Source: Salinarimonas soli
Lineage (GTDB): Bacteria; Pseudomonadota; Alphaproteobacteria; Rhizobiales; Beijerinckiaceae
Length of the DNA: 55,797 nt
Direction of reading: 5' to 3'
Assembly (NCBI RefSeq): GCF_008386575.1
Contig: NZ_VUOA01000056.1
Coordinates: 1-55,797, forward strand
The notes under the pieces were generated by a model. That model did not search any database. It was not told the origin of the DNA and saw only the letters and a program-made list of their open reading frames with translations. Below are positions 44,721 through 55,534 of the stretch, piece by piece (within the stretch, counting starts at the first letter, position 1; every line of letters starts with the position of its first letter). Both the position numbers and the translations under genes were made by a program.

Positions 44721-47700
44721 TCAAGCTGGCCGCAATGGGATCACCTTTGCAGTGGGCCGCGCGGCGGCCGTGACCTCCGACACCGCAACCAGAAGAGCCG
44801 CAGGCTCGTAGGGCTTGGACAGCAACCGGAAGCCTTCGCGCTGTGCCTTGGCGCTTTCGGAGCTGTAGCCGGTGGCGAGCAAGATGGGCAGATCGGGCCA
44901 TCGACGCCGGATGATGCGGGCCAGCTCGACGCCGTCGATCCCGCCCGGCATCACCAGATCCGAGAACACCAGGTCGACGTTTGCATCGACCGTGAGACGG
45001 TCCAGCGCGTCCCGTCCCGTCGTAGCCGCCACGACCTCGTGCCCGGCCTCCTGCAGTAGCTCGGTCGCGAGTTCCGCCACCTGCTTGTTGTCCTCGACGA
45101 GCAGGATGCGAAGTGCCTGTCCGCGCTCCATAGAGGCCATTGGAGCTGTCGCCGACAGCATCGGGGCTGGTCGGGACGCTCGCGGGAGCATGATCATGAG
45201 CGTCGTCCCGCGCCCCGGCTCGCTCATGATGTCGACCGAGCCACCCGACTGCTGCACGAAGCCGTAGACCTGGGCAAGCCCGAGCCCCGTGCCCTTGCCG
45301 GTCTCCTTCGTGGTGAAGAACGGCTCGAAGACGCGCGGCAGGTCCTCCGGCGCGATACCCGTGCCGGTGTCGGTCACCTGGATGGTGACACCCTCGGCCC
45401 CGTTGGCCTCCTGCGACACCCGGTTCTGGGCACGGACGCGGAACGCGCCGCCGCCCGGCATGGCGTCGCGCGCGTTCACGGCAAGGTTGATGAGCGCGGA
45501 TTGCAGCTGGGTCGGGTCGACCTGAACGGGCCACAGCCCCTCGGCGACGTCGATCTCCAGAGCGATGTTCCCGCGCAATGACTGGGCGAGAAGTCCGTCC
45601 ATGCGTCCGAAAAGCGCGGCGAGGTCGACGACCTCCGGCTTGAGCGGCTGGCGGCGCGAGAACGCCAGGAGCTGGCCCGTGAGCCGGCGTCCCTGCTCGA
45701 CGGCCGCGAGGGCATTCTCAATCATACGCGGCGCCCGCTCGGGCTTGGCCCGCCGGAGCATGTCGAGGTTGCCCATCACGACGGTCAGGAGGTTGTTGAA
45801 GTCGTGCGCAATGCCACCGGTGAGCTGGCCCACGGTCTCCATGCGTTCGGACCGGCGGAGGCGCTCCTCCATCCGGCGCTGCTCGGTGAGGTCCATCGAG
45901 GTCGCGAAGATTTTGGCAACCCGTCCGTCCCGATCCACGAGCGGCGCCAGCACCGTCCGGCGCACGACCTCTCCGACGGGTGCCCGGATGACAGCCTCGT
46001 ACTCGACGAGGGTTCGGGTCGTAACGCACTCGCGGTAGCGCTCCAAGAGGAAGGGCGCTTGCGCCGGGAACAGCTCGGTCGCCTGACGCCCGATGAATGC
46101 CTCGCGCTGGAAGCCGAGAGAGCGCAGCACGGCCGGGTTGGCGTCCTCGTAGATGAAGGCGCCGTCGGGCCTCACGTCGATGAGGGTCAGATCGAGAGGA
46201 GAATGCTCGAACAGGGCGCTGTAGCGGTCCCGCCCCGCCTTGATCTCGGCCTCGGCCTCCCGCGCATCGGTGATGTCGCGGTTCGAGCCCAGGATACGCA
46301 CGATCCGGCCCGTGGCGTCCCGGATCGGCACGAGCGTCACGGCCCAGACGCCACGACGCGCCGCGAAGGCGAACGAGCGCTCGTAGGAGATCGGCTCGCC
46401 GGCGGCGAGACACTCGCGCAGCCGCCCTTCAATCAGCGGCAGCAGGGCCGGGGGCACCACCTCGGCAAGCGGCAACCCCCGGGCTTCCTCGGCGGGCTTG
46501 CCCATCAGGATCTCGATGGCCGGGTTGTAGGTCTCGACGAGGAGCTCCGCGTCCGAGGTGACCTGGACGACGAACAGGCCGTCAGTGTTGAACCGGAACA
46601 CGCTCGAATAGAGCGCCTCGCGGTCGGCCAGCACCGCCTGACTGTCCTGTAGGCTCGCATTGGCCAGCGCGAGATCCCGAGTGCGCTCGGCTACGCGAGC
46701 CTCCAGCGTGGCGTTCGCCTCCTTGAGCGCTGCCGCGGCTTGGCCGCGTTCCGCCTCGCGCTGGCCGACGGCCGCGCAGGCGTCCTGGAAGGCGCGCCGG
46801 AGAGCCGCCGTCTCCTGGGTATCGGGCACAGACCCAGCAGGGGACGCCGGCGCCCAGTCTCCGTGGGCGAGCGCCTCGGCATCGGCCACCAGGGCCTCGA
46901 CTGGGCGGGCGATCCGCCGGGCGACGTGGACTGCCAGCGCCGCCCCGAGGATGCCCAGAAGCCCGGCAGCGCCGGCGAGGTATAAGGCAAGCTGCTTGAT
47001 CCCTGCCGAGAGTTCCGCCCGGGGAACGGCTAGGATCGTCGTCCACCCCGAAGCCGGGGATCGGGAGAGCGCCAGCACCGTCTCGACACCGGTGAGATTG
47101 ACGCTTTCGAACACGCCCTGGCTGACGCCGGCCTTGATGCGTTCGAGGTTGTCACCCGTAGCGGGCCGGCCCACGAATCGCTGGTGATCGGGGGATCTCG
47201 CCACGACCGCTCCGTTGCGGTCGACGATGGCGCCGACCCACCCGTTCGGGAGTGCCTGATCGGCTAGGATCCGGGCCACCGTGTCGGCCTGCATGATGAC
47301 GGAAAGGTGGCGCTGGCGGCCACCGCCCACATCGACCAGGATGTCGACTGAAACGGTCGGCTGCTTTGCCACCGTGCCCGTGAACAGGTTGCTGATCCGG
47401 ATCTGTCCAGGCTCAACGCCCTGCCGGTAAGCCGTTCCGGGGCTGGGAAGGGTGCTGCCGGGCGGCAGGCGGGTGTTGACGATTTGGTGGCCGTCCTCCT
47501 CGACCACGACCCAGGCTCCCGGGATCCGGACGGCCTCCCGGGCCAGCGTATCGAAGCCGGCATAGTTGCCCATCCGGAGCATGGGGGACGCGGACAGTGA
47601 CCAGAGCAGGGCCTCGGCCTGCCCGAGCTGCCGGTCGACGGTGAGGGACAGGGCGCGAGCTGTCTCCTGAAGGTGCTTCTCCACCTCCAGCCGGCCGTGG

Positions 47701-47813
47701 CGGTAGCCGGCGTAGAGCATTAGGGCAGACGCGCAGAGGGCCGGGACGAGGATCGCCAGCGCGAGCAGGACGAGGCGCGACCGTAGGGAGGGCAGTCGGG
47801 CTGGTTGGCTCAA
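44721..47813 (-). CDS. membrane hybrid histidine kinase: Cache-HAMP-PAS-PAS-HisKA-HATPase-REC
   Basis: 1030 residues from a TTG at 47813 (SQPARLPSLRSRLVLL) with GAGG upstream; the frame is open to a TTG at 47882 and the start is uncertain. Transmembrane segments at about 13-32 and 275-300 flank a roughly 240-residue periplasmic Cache-like sensor. A HAMP/coiled region, two PAS domains (about 395-520 and 530-650), HisKA with GGIAHDFNN, HATPase_c ([15 protein letters not shown]) and a C-terminal receiver (LLVEDNKQVAE, FSDLVMPGG) follow. It lies about 80 bases after the HWE kinase on the same strand. The ligand is unknown. Confidence 0.88.
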   Translation of the reverse strand: MSQPARLPSLRSRLVLLALAILVPALCASALMLYAGYRHGRLEVEKHLQETARALSLTVDRQLGQAEALLWSLSASPMLRMGNYAGFDTLAREAVRIPGAWVVVEEDGHQIVNTRLPPGSTLPSPGTAYRQGVEPGQIRISNLFTGTVAKQPTVSVDILVDVGGGRQRHLSVIMQADTVARILADQALPNGWVGAIVDRNGAVVARSPDHQRFVGRPATGDNLERIKAGVSQGVFESVNLTGVETVLALSRSPASGWTTILAVPRAELSAGIKQLALYLAGAAGLLGILGAALAVHVARRIARPVEALVADAEALAHGDWAPASPAGSVPDTQETAALRRAFQDACAAVGQREAERGQAAAALKEANATLEARVAERTRDLALANASLQDSQAVLADREALYSSVFRFNTDGLFVVQVTSDAELLVETYNPAIEILMGKPAEEARGLPLAEVVPPALLPLIEGRLRECLAAGEPISYERSFAFAARRGVWAVTLVPIRDATGRIVRILGSNRDITDAREAEAEIKAGRDRYSALFEHSPLDLTLIDVRPDGAFIYEDANPAVLRSLGFQREAFIGRQATELFPAQAPFLLERYRECVTTRTLVEYEAVIRAPVGEVVRRTVLAPLVDRDGRVAKIFATSMDLTEQRRMEERLRRSERMETVGQLTGGIAHDFNNLLTVVMGNLDMLRRAKPERAPRMIENALAAVEQGRRLTGQLLAFSRRQPLKPEVVDLAALFGRMDGLLAQSLRGNIALEIDVAEGLWPVQVDPTQLQSALINLAVNARDAMPGGGAFRVRAQNRVSQEANGAEGVTIQVTDTGTGIAPEDLPRVFEPFFTTKETGKGTGLGLAQVYGFVQQSGGSVDIMSEPGRGTTLMIMLPRASRPAPMLSATAPMASMERGQALRILLVEDNKQVAELATELLQEAGHEVVAATTGRDALDRLTVDANVDLVFSDLVMPGGIDGVELARIIRRRWPDLPILLATGYSSESAKAQREGFRLLSKPYEPAALLVAVSEVTAAARPTAKVIPLRPA

Positions 47814-47894
47814 GGGGATCCGTTCCTCACCTGCGAGACATAGCGCCACCCGGGTCGTTCGACCATGCGTCACACCTTGCAATCGAGAAAACGG

Positions 47895-49676
47895 TCACTG
47901 GCCCTGCACCACCGCCTCGACAGTGCAAGTCACCCCCTCCGGATCGAAGGCGAGGCGTACCTCGCCGTTCAGGTCCTGAGCGAGAAGGCGCTCGATTAAC
48001 CGGGACCCGAAGCCCCGCCGCTCTGGGGGGCGGACCGGCGGGCCGCCCCGCTCCGTCCACGTGAGCTTCAGCTGCGTCCCCTGCTCGTCGACGGACCAGG
48101 TGATCGAGACGCGACCGGTCGGCGTGGAGAGCGCGCCGTACTTGGCGGCGTTCGTGCACAGCTCGCCCAGCGCCAGGGCGAGAGACACGCTCATATTCGG
48201 CGGCAGGATGATGTCCGGCCCTGCGACCACGACGCGGTCGGTCCCGGTCTCGGCGTACGGCGCAAGAGCCTGGTCAACGATCTCCCGAAGCGACGCACCG
48301 GTCCAGTTCCGCCGTGTGAGGAGGTCGTTGGCGCGTGACAGAGCGAGGAGACGCACCTCGAAGGCTTGGCTCGGCCCGCCCTCGGTCCCGTCACGGAAGC
48401 TCTGGCGCGCCAATGCCTGCACGGTCGCGAGCGTGTTCTTCACGCGGTGGTTCAGCTCATTGATGAGCAGGTCCTGGCGGCTCTCCGCCCGCTTGCGCTC
48501 GGTCACGTCAAGGACGACGCCGATGACTCGCTCCGGCGCCTGCGCTACCGAGAGGATGATTTCAGCCCGCAGCATAAGCCACCGGACGTCGCCGTCTGGC
48601 CAGACATAGCGGTATTCCGCCTCGAAGAAACGGTCGCCCCGTTGCAGGGCCGCAGTGCCGATCTCCTGCAGGCGCTCCTGCTCCCCGGGGTAGTACCGGG
48701 CCCGCATTTCGCTGGCCGTTGGAGTCGCTTCGGGCGGAAAGCCCAGCAGGCGGTTCAGCTCGGGCGAGCCCTGCACCGAGTCGGTCGCGACGTCGTACTC
48801 CCACACCGCCATCCGGCCAGCCTCGACGGCAAGAACAAGCCGGCGCTCGCTCGCGCGGACGGCTTCCTCCGCCTGCTTTCGTTCGGTGATGTCCTGGATA
48901 GTGCCGACGTAGCGCACGGCCCGCTCGAACTCGCCAACCTTCGAGAACACGGCCTCACCATGGGCCAGAAGCCAGCGGACCTGACCGTCGCTCGGGCGGA
49001 TGATGCGGTACTCGTACGGGCGCCTGTCACGCTGCTCGGGGTCCGTGGCCCGTCGAGCCTGGGCCGACGTTTCAGGATAGTCGTCCGGGTGGGTCGCGTC
49101 CCGGACCTGCTCGAAGGTGACGGGCAGGCCGGGCGAAAAGCCGTACACGGCCTTGGCCCGCTCCGAATACACCATCTCGTTCGTGACGAGGTTCCAGTCC
49201 CACACACCGATCTCGGCCGCGGTCGTGGCGATCTCCAAGCGTGCCTGGCTCTGGCGAAGCGCCTCCTCCGTTCGTCGAACCGGGGTGATGTTGCGGAACG
49301 AGATCGCCAGGCCGGACCGGTAGCGCGACACCCGGAACAGCACAACGCTATCGGCGCGGGCGATGGAGGCGGTCTCGAACACGTCGGCAACGCCGGTTTC
49401 GAGCACCTGCCGAAAACGCCGGTCGAACTCGCCGCCGACCTGGCCCGGGAATAGGTCCCAGATGCAACGGCCCAACACCTCGGCCCGCTTGAGGCCGAAG
49501 TGCTCCTCCGCGGCCCGGTTGAACAGGGTGACGCAAAAGTCAGCGTCGAGGGCGTAGAACGGGTCAAGCAGCCCATCGACCAGGGCAGCCGCGTCGTCAC
49601 CTACATCGAAGGCATGTACCTCCGATGTGCTCGCGAGTACCTTTCCTAGAGAAATCACGGCTGCTGGTGTTGTCAT
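47895..49676 (-). CDS. PAS-PAS-PAS HWE-family histidine kinase
   Basis: 593 residues, ATG at 49676, soluble. Three PAS domains (about 30-145, 150-270 and 280-390), the latter two with PAC tails (YVGTIQDITERKQAEE, GVVLDVTERKRAE), precede an HWE kinase core: LLINELNHRVKNTLATVQALARQSF near residue 400-425 carries the phospho-acceptor His, and LTWTERGGP carries the W-x-E that names the family; the ATPase N-box is LGELCTNAAKYGA. HWE and HisKA_2 kinases feed the PhyR-NepR-EcfG general stress system in alphaproteobacteria. A nepR/ecfG pair lies 3 kb away, which makes such a role attractive but unproven. No receiver domain is attached. Confidence 0.9.
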   Translation of the reverse strand: MTTPAAVISLGKVLASTSEVHAFDVGDDAAALVDGLLDPFYALDADFCVTLFNRAAEEHFGLKRAEVLGRCIWDLFPGQVGGEFDRRFRQVLETGVADVFETASIARADSVVLFRVSRYRSGLAISFRNITPVRRTEEALRQSQARLEIATTAAEIGVWDWNLVTNEMVYSERAKAVYGFSPGLPVTFEQVRDATHPDDYPETSAQARRATDPEQRDRRPYEYRIIRPSDGQVRWLLAHGEAVFSKVGEFERAVRYVGTIQDITERKQAEEAVRASERRLVLAVEAGRMAVWEYDVATDSVQGSPELNRLLGFPPEATPTASEMRARYYPGEQERLQEIGTAALQRGDRFFEAEYRYVWPDGDVRWLMLRAEIILSVAQAPERVIGVVLDVTERKRAESRQDLLINELNHRVKNTLATVQALARQSFRDGTEGGPSQAFEVRLLALSRANDLLTRRNWTGASLREIVDQALAPYAETGTDRVVVAGPDIILPPNMSVSLALALGELCTNAAKYGALSTPTGRVSITWSVDEQGTQLKLTWTERGGPPVRPPERRGFGSRLIERLLAQDLNGEVRLAFDPEGVTCTVEAVVQGQ

Positions 49677-49840
49677 TCGCGCTGTCTGCTCGTACCGGAT
49701 CTAAACCATAGCTTACCCATGCCGCTTGGCTATAAGCGGATCAACCCCGCGCGGGGCCGTTGAGCGCCCTGGGGACAGCCCTGCCGCTCGTCCGTCAGCG
49801 GCGGGAAGCGCCTCGCACGACGGCTCCCCCGCGACGGCCC

Positions 49841-51988
<2,148 letters not shown>

Positions 51989-52259
51989 CACGGAACCAGC
52001 CGGACGCGAACGCCACACGGGGGCGCTGCCTGCGCCCGGGTACTCGTTGCGCGCGGAACGGTGTGCAAGCGGGATCATCCTTGTCGTGGGTCGGCCCCGT
52101 CCGGACGGGCCGGCGCCAGTGCGCGCGGCATGCAGCGCGGGTCGCCACGAACCTAACGGATCGGATCGATCACGGGTAGATGCCCGCGAGGTCCGGGACG
52201 GTAGAACCAGTGTTTGGTCACGGCGTTAGCCTGGGGTACTCGGCCTGGAGGCACGCCAC

Positions 52260-52559
52260 TTGGACATCGTCACCGTCGTCGGCTACCTCGCGGCGTTATG
52301 CTCGACCACGAGCTTCGCGCCGCAGGCCTGGCGCATCGTGAAAACCCGCGACACAAGCGCCATCTCCTCCAAGATGTACATCATCACGGTTGTTGGCTTC
52401 GCCCTGTGGCTCGCCTACGGGATCATAAAAGGCGAGTGGCCGCTCACCCTGACCAACGGGATCTGCCTTGCGCTCTCGGCCTTCATCCTCGTTATGAAGC
52501 TCCTGCCCCAGCGCAAGAAGGAGCAGATCGCGGACACGTTGGGCCCTTCGGCGTCGTAG
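52260..52559 (+). CDS. SemiSWEET family transporter
   Basis: 99 residues, TTG start at 52260 with GGAGG 8 bases upstream. Three transmembrane helices and a PQ-loop motif (SFAPQAWRIVKTRDTSAISSKMY) identify a bacterial SemiSWEET, half of a eukaryotic SWEET, which dimerises to make a sugar (or other small solute) channel-like carrier. The C-terminal tail (LLPQRKKEQIADTLG) is charged. A second, divergent SemiSWEET lies at 55060-55314 in this window. Confidence 0.9.
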   Translation: MDIVTVVGYLAALCSTTSFAPQAWRIVKTRDTSAISSKMYIITVVGFALWLAYGIIKGEWPLTLTNGICLALSAFILVMKLLPQRKKEQIADTLGPSAS

Positions 52560-52587
52560 GCGAGGCTGAACCAGCAAGCTCGATGCA

Positions 52588-52764
52588 TCACAGGTGGAAG
52601 CGGCCCACCAGTCGCTTTAGTCGTTCCGGCAGCGGCTCTCGGACCAGACCCCCGTATGATCTCCTAAGCATCTCGCCAAAAGCAGAGAGAAGCCCACGGT
52701 GGAGAGCGGCGGGCTCGGTGCCGGAAGATCGGAAACCAGGATCGTCGCCGTTTGTCATGTCCAT
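52588..52764 (-). CDS. nepR: NepR-like anti-sigma factor
   Basis: 58 residues from the ATG at 52764 (a GTG at 52770 adds two and an ATG at 52758 removes two). The C-terminal two thirds read GLLSAFGEMLRRSYGGLVREPLPERLKRLVGRF, with the NepR pattern: helix 1 ending LRxxY, the V-x-EP-x-PERL hinge and a second helix. NepR (about 60 residues) sequesters EcfG until the PhyR receiver/sigma-mimic binds it. It is divergent from an ecfG gene 250 bases away, and a GGAAC-N16-TGTT promoter faces it 39 bases upstream. The assignment rests on motif, length and context; the usual NepR neighbour phyR is not in this window. Confidence 0.72.
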   Translation of the reverse strand: MDMTNGDDPGFRSSGTEPAALHRGLLSAFGEMLRRSYGGLVREPLPERLKRLVGRFHL

Positions 52765-52802
52765 ACCCACCAGGGCGCCGTCTGAGCCGGCACTGAGGTG
52801 GG

Positions 52803-52827
52803 AACACCGCTGGTCTACTCCTGTTCC
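52803..52827 (-). promoter_or_regulatory. EcfG-type promoter for nepR
   Basis: On the minus strand: GGAAC (52827-52823), 16 bases, TGTT (52806-52803). The general-stress consensus is GGAAC-N16/17-[c]GTT with the first base of the second box weak. It lies 39 bases before the nepR ATG. Confidence 0.6.
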
Positions 52828-52942
52828 TGGGCGTCATGACGTCCGCCGGGAAGTGCACGCCGACGGTTCGGCCTGCATTGCGGCCAAACCGCCCGAGCGG
52901 GACATTGGCTTATATCCGCCGCTCCCCTGGCCACAGGGCTTG

Positions 52943-52968
52943 GGAACGGTCTTCGACGGCGTGGCGTT
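52943..52968 (+). promoter_or_regulatory. EcfG-type promoter for ecfG (autoregulatory)
   Basis: GGAAC (52943-52947), 17 bases, CGTT (52965-52968), a perfect consensus 46 bases before the sigma factor ATG. It predicts positive autoregulation, as known for ecfG genes. Confidence 0.75.
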
Positions 52969-53014
52969 GGAGCGAGCCCAGGGATGATCTGCATCCCCGA
53001 TCCCGGTTTCGTCC

Positions 53015-53596
53015 ATGCACTTGAACCTGTCCCGGCTTGACCGCTTGCGTCGGGCTCATCCGGCACCGACGCGCGACGTGGATCTGAGGGACGAGCTCGT
53101 CGCCTTCCTGCCTTCGCTGCGGGCCTTCGCGATCTCGTTGTGCGGCAATCCGGACGTGGCCGACGACCTCGTTCAGGACACGGTGGAACGAGCCTGGCGG
53201 GCCCGGGACCGCTTCGAGCCTGGGACCAACGTCCATGCCTGGCTCTTCACAATCTTGCGCAACGCGTTCCTCTCGCGGTGCCGGAAGGCGGGGCGGGAGA
53301 TCGACGACCCGGAGGGCATCCATGCGGGGCGGATCGCCACGCCCGCGGCCCAGGAGGCGTGGCTCGACCTCGCCGACCTACGTCGGGCGCTCGCGGAGCT
53401 CTCGGTTGAGCTGAGGGAAGCCATCCTGCTGGTCGGCGCGGAGGGCCTCTCTTACCAAGAAGCGGCGGAGATCATGGGATGCCCGCTCGGGACGGCGAAG
53501 AGCAGGGTCTGCCGCGCCCGTGCCCACTTGGCTGCGATCCTGGGTGTCGTCCCTATCGAAGAGGTGGGCCCAGGCACCGCCCTGTGCGCAGCGTGA
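53015..53596 (+). CDS. ecfG: EcfG-like (ECF15-type) general stress sigma factor
   Basis: 193 residues, ATG at 53015. Region 2 (VDLRDELVAFLPSLRAFAISLCGNPDVADDLVQDTVERAWRARDRFEPGTNVHAWLFTILRN) and region 4 (LRRALAELSVELREAILLVGAEGLSYQEAAEIMGCPLGTAKSRVCRAR) follow the EcfG pattern closely, including GNPDxADDLVQ, FEPGTN and YQEAAEIxGC. EcfG drives the alphaproteobacterial general stress regulon at GGAAC-N16/17-CGTT promoters. Exactly such a promoter precedes this gene, and another faces the adjacent nepR. Many Hyphomicrobiales carry several ecfG copies; this may be an accessory paralogue rather than the main one. The N-terminal 20 residues (LNLSRLDRLRRAHPAP) are variable. Confidence 0.88.
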   Translation: MHLNLSRLDRLRRAHPAPTRDVDLRDELVAFLPSLRAFAISLCGNPDVADDLVQDTVERAWRARDRFEPGTNVHAWLFTILRNAFLSRCRKAGREIDDPEGIHAGRIATPAAQEAWLDLADLRRALAELSVELREAILLVGAEGLSYQEAAEIMGCPLGTAKSRVCRARAHLAAILGVVPIEEVGPGTALCAA

Positions 53597-53956
53597 GAAC
53601 GCGGTTCCAAGAAGCCTGAAACGCTTGGGCCCGGTGCTGGGCGGTGTCAGGCAAGAACCGGCATTAGCCAGAGACCGGGGACGAGTGCCTCCGGAGAGCG
53701 GAGGAGCGCTCAAGGTCGGCGGCACGTAGGTGGTGTGAACCGATCCGTGACACCGGTGCGTTGGAGCACTCGACGGGCCTCAGGTCCAAAGCGAGCCACT
53801 TTCCTACGGCCAAGGCTCCTGCTAGACGCACTGCTCCAACCTGGAGGTCTCCTGACGTTATCCACTGACGAGCGCGGCCCGACGCCAGCCCCGACCGGTG
53901 CCCCCCGCGCGCCCTGGCCCTCATCCCTCGTCAGCAAATACACGCAGGAGCCAACC
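53597..53956. other. gene-free stretch between ecfG and the CatB-like gene
   Basis: 360 bases. A frame runs into the CatB-like gene from 53735, but that part has no recognisable protein content. No terminator with a T-run and no EcfG-type promoter is visible. I see nothing further. Confidence 0.4.
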
Positions 53957-54604
53957 ATGCCGGTCGGTCCCAATCCGCTTTCCGTCTACCCCATCCCGTC
54001 GCAGCCCTCGATGGTGTTCCTCAAGGCCACCGTCTCGAACCCCCAAATCGAGGTCGGCGACTACACCTACTACCACTCCTTTGACGACCCGCTCTCGTTC
54101 GAGCAGAACGTGCGCTACGCCTTCCCCTTCATCGGCGACCGGCTCGTCATCGGCCGCTTTTGCTCCGTCGCGCACGGGGCGACGTTCATCCTGAACGGGG
54201 GCAACCACCTCACCGACACGGTGTCCTCGTACCCGCTCGGCATCTTCGGGCAGGGCTGGGAGCACGCACTTCCTGATGCTTGGCCAAACCGGGGTGGCAT
54301 CACCATCGGGCACGATGTCTGGATCGGCTTCGAAGCGACGATCATGCCGGGCGTCACGGTCGGGCATGGAGCCGTGATCGCGGCCAAGAGCGTCGTTACC
54401 GCGGACGTGCCGCCCTACGCGGTCGTCGCCGGCAACCCCGCTCGTGTCATTCGCTTCCGGCACTCCGAGGCGGAGATCGCTACCCTGCTCGGTATCGCCT
54501 GGTGGAACTGGCCCATCGAGCGGGTCAGCGAATGCGCTCGGGTGATCGCAACCGGCAGCGTCACGGACCTGGAACGCTGGGTATCGACGGAATGTGACCG
54601 ATGA
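53957..54604 (+). CDS. CatB/Vat-type xenobiotic acetyltransferase (left-handed beta helix)
   Basis: 215 residues from the ATG at 53957 with AGGAG 7 bases upstream. Hexapeptide repeats are clear ([68 protein letters not shown]). The catalytic His lies in NGGNHLTD, and the segment SSYPLGIFG is typical of the CatB family, followed by the WWNWPIE tail. These trimeric enzymes acetylate chloramphenicol, streptogramins or unknown natural acceptors using acetyl-CoA. Chromosomal versions are often not resistance genes. The stop overlaps the next acetyltransferase start as ATGA, so the two are coupled. Confidence 0.9.
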   Translation: MPVGPNPLSVYPIPSQPSMVFLKATVSNPQIEVGDYTYYHSFDDPLSFEQNVRYAFPFIGDRLVIGRFCSVAHGATFILNGGNHLTDTVSSYPLGIFGQGWEHALPDAWPNRGGITIGHDVWIGFEATIMPGVTVGHGAVIAAKSVVTADVPPYAVVAGNPARVIRFRHSEAEIATLLGIAWWNWPIERVSECARVIATGSVTDLERWVSTECDR

Positions 54605-55245
54605 GAGCCGCGTTACACCTACGTCCCTATTTATCTAAGGACCGGGAGGCCTGCCTCGCCATTTGGGAGGCCGCATCTCGGCAGGGACATCCATTCCTAG
54701 GCGCGGATGTGCTGGCGCGCCAGCGTGCGCTCGTGGGTGACGTGTACCTGCCTCGGGCCCGGACCGTCGTGGCGGAGCACGACGGTCGGATCCTCGGCTT
54801 CATCGGCCTCATCGACGCTTTCATCGGCGGCCTCTTCGTCGATCCTCAGGCTCACGGCACAGGCATCGGGGGCCAACTTGTCCTGCACGCGGCGGACCTC
54901 AAGGGTGAGATCGCAGTCGAGGTCTACGAGGCGAACCAGGGCGCACGGGCATTCTATGCGCGCCTGGGCTTCATCGCCGTGGGCCGCAGGGAGGTCGACG
55001 ACGAGGGGCTCCCGCACCCTCTCATTCGCATGATCCGCCGCGCCGACGCCCCAATCCCCTCAACCGTGCTTGAGTTTGAAGGCGAGGATGGTGCCCGCAA
55101 GACACAAGGTGATGCTGTTGGCCACGATGAGCGGCATCTCGCCCTTGTGGACGCCGTAGGTGAGCCAGAGCGCGAGACCCGTCACCAGGACGAGGAACAT
55201 CTTGAGCGAGATGTCCTTGGTAGTCCGGGTGCGCCAGACCTTTAG
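54601..55245 (+). CDS. GNAT-family N-acetyltransferase with unusual C-terminal extension
   Basis: 214 residues, ATG at 54601 overlapping the CatB-like stop by 4 bases. The GNAT core spans about residues 5-145: [50 protein letters not shown] (acetyl-CoA pyrophosphate loop) and [18 protein letters not shown]. The last 60 or so residues (after IRMIRRADA) are charged, low in hydrophobics and lie antisense to a SemiSWEET gene. Family members usually stop near 145-160, so the native stop has probably been lost or replaced. The substrate is unknown. Confidence 0.82.
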   Translation: MRAALHLRPYLSKDREACLAIWEAASRQGHPFLGADVLARQRALVGDVYLPRARTVVAEHDGRILGFIGLIDAFIGGLFVDPQAHGTGIGGQLVLHAADLKGEIAVEVYEANQGARAFYARLGFIAVGRREVDDEGLPHPLIRMIRRADAPIPSTVLEFEGEDGARKTQGDAVGHDERHLALVDAVGEPERETRHQDEEHLERDVLGSPGAPDL

Positions 55246-55314
55246 GACCTGCGGGACGTAAGCGGAGGTCGTGCACAGCGCGGCCGCGTAGCCGGCATAG
55301 TCGAGGAGGGCCAT
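55060..55314 (-). CDS. SemiSWEET family transporter (second copy)
   Basis: 84 residues, ATG at 55314. Three transmembrane helices and the PQ motif [22 protein letters not shown] identify a SemiSWEET. It is shorter than and clearly diverged from the copy at 52260-52559 but shares the [26 protein letters not shown] pattern with it (there VGFALWLAYGIIKGEW). Its 3' 186 bases are antisense to the end of the GNAT gene. A perfect 17-base palindrome lies 57 bases upstream and could be an operator. Confidence 0.88.
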   Translation of the reverse strand: MALLDYAGYAAALCTTSAYVPQVLKVWRTRTTKDISLKMFLVLVTGLALWLTYGVHKGEMPLIVANSITLCLAGTILAFKLKHG

Positions 55315-55370
55315 TGCTCTTGCTTATTTTGAGGGGAAGAAACTACTTAACCCAATCCTCGATTGTTCAG

Positions 55371-55387
55371 TTTCAGCTGAGCTGAAA
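55371..55387. promoter_or_regulatory. perfect palindrome upstream of the second SemiSWEET gene
   Basis: TTTCAGCT G AGCTGAAA, 8-base arms with a one-base centre, in an AT-rich stretch (55318-55400). There is no T-run on either side. It resembles a dimeric repressor operator. Confidence 0.4.
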
Positions 55388-55534
55388 AGAAAGCCAAAGG
55401 ATCGCCTCCTCAACGTCCGTTTGTCACCGGTCGTCGAGGCGGCTCACTCTGTTCCTGCGTTGGGGGTCGGGCGAGGAGCGCGGGCTCGATGCCGGCGGAC
55501 GAGCTGGCGGATGCCCTCAACACGTCGAGCGAGC

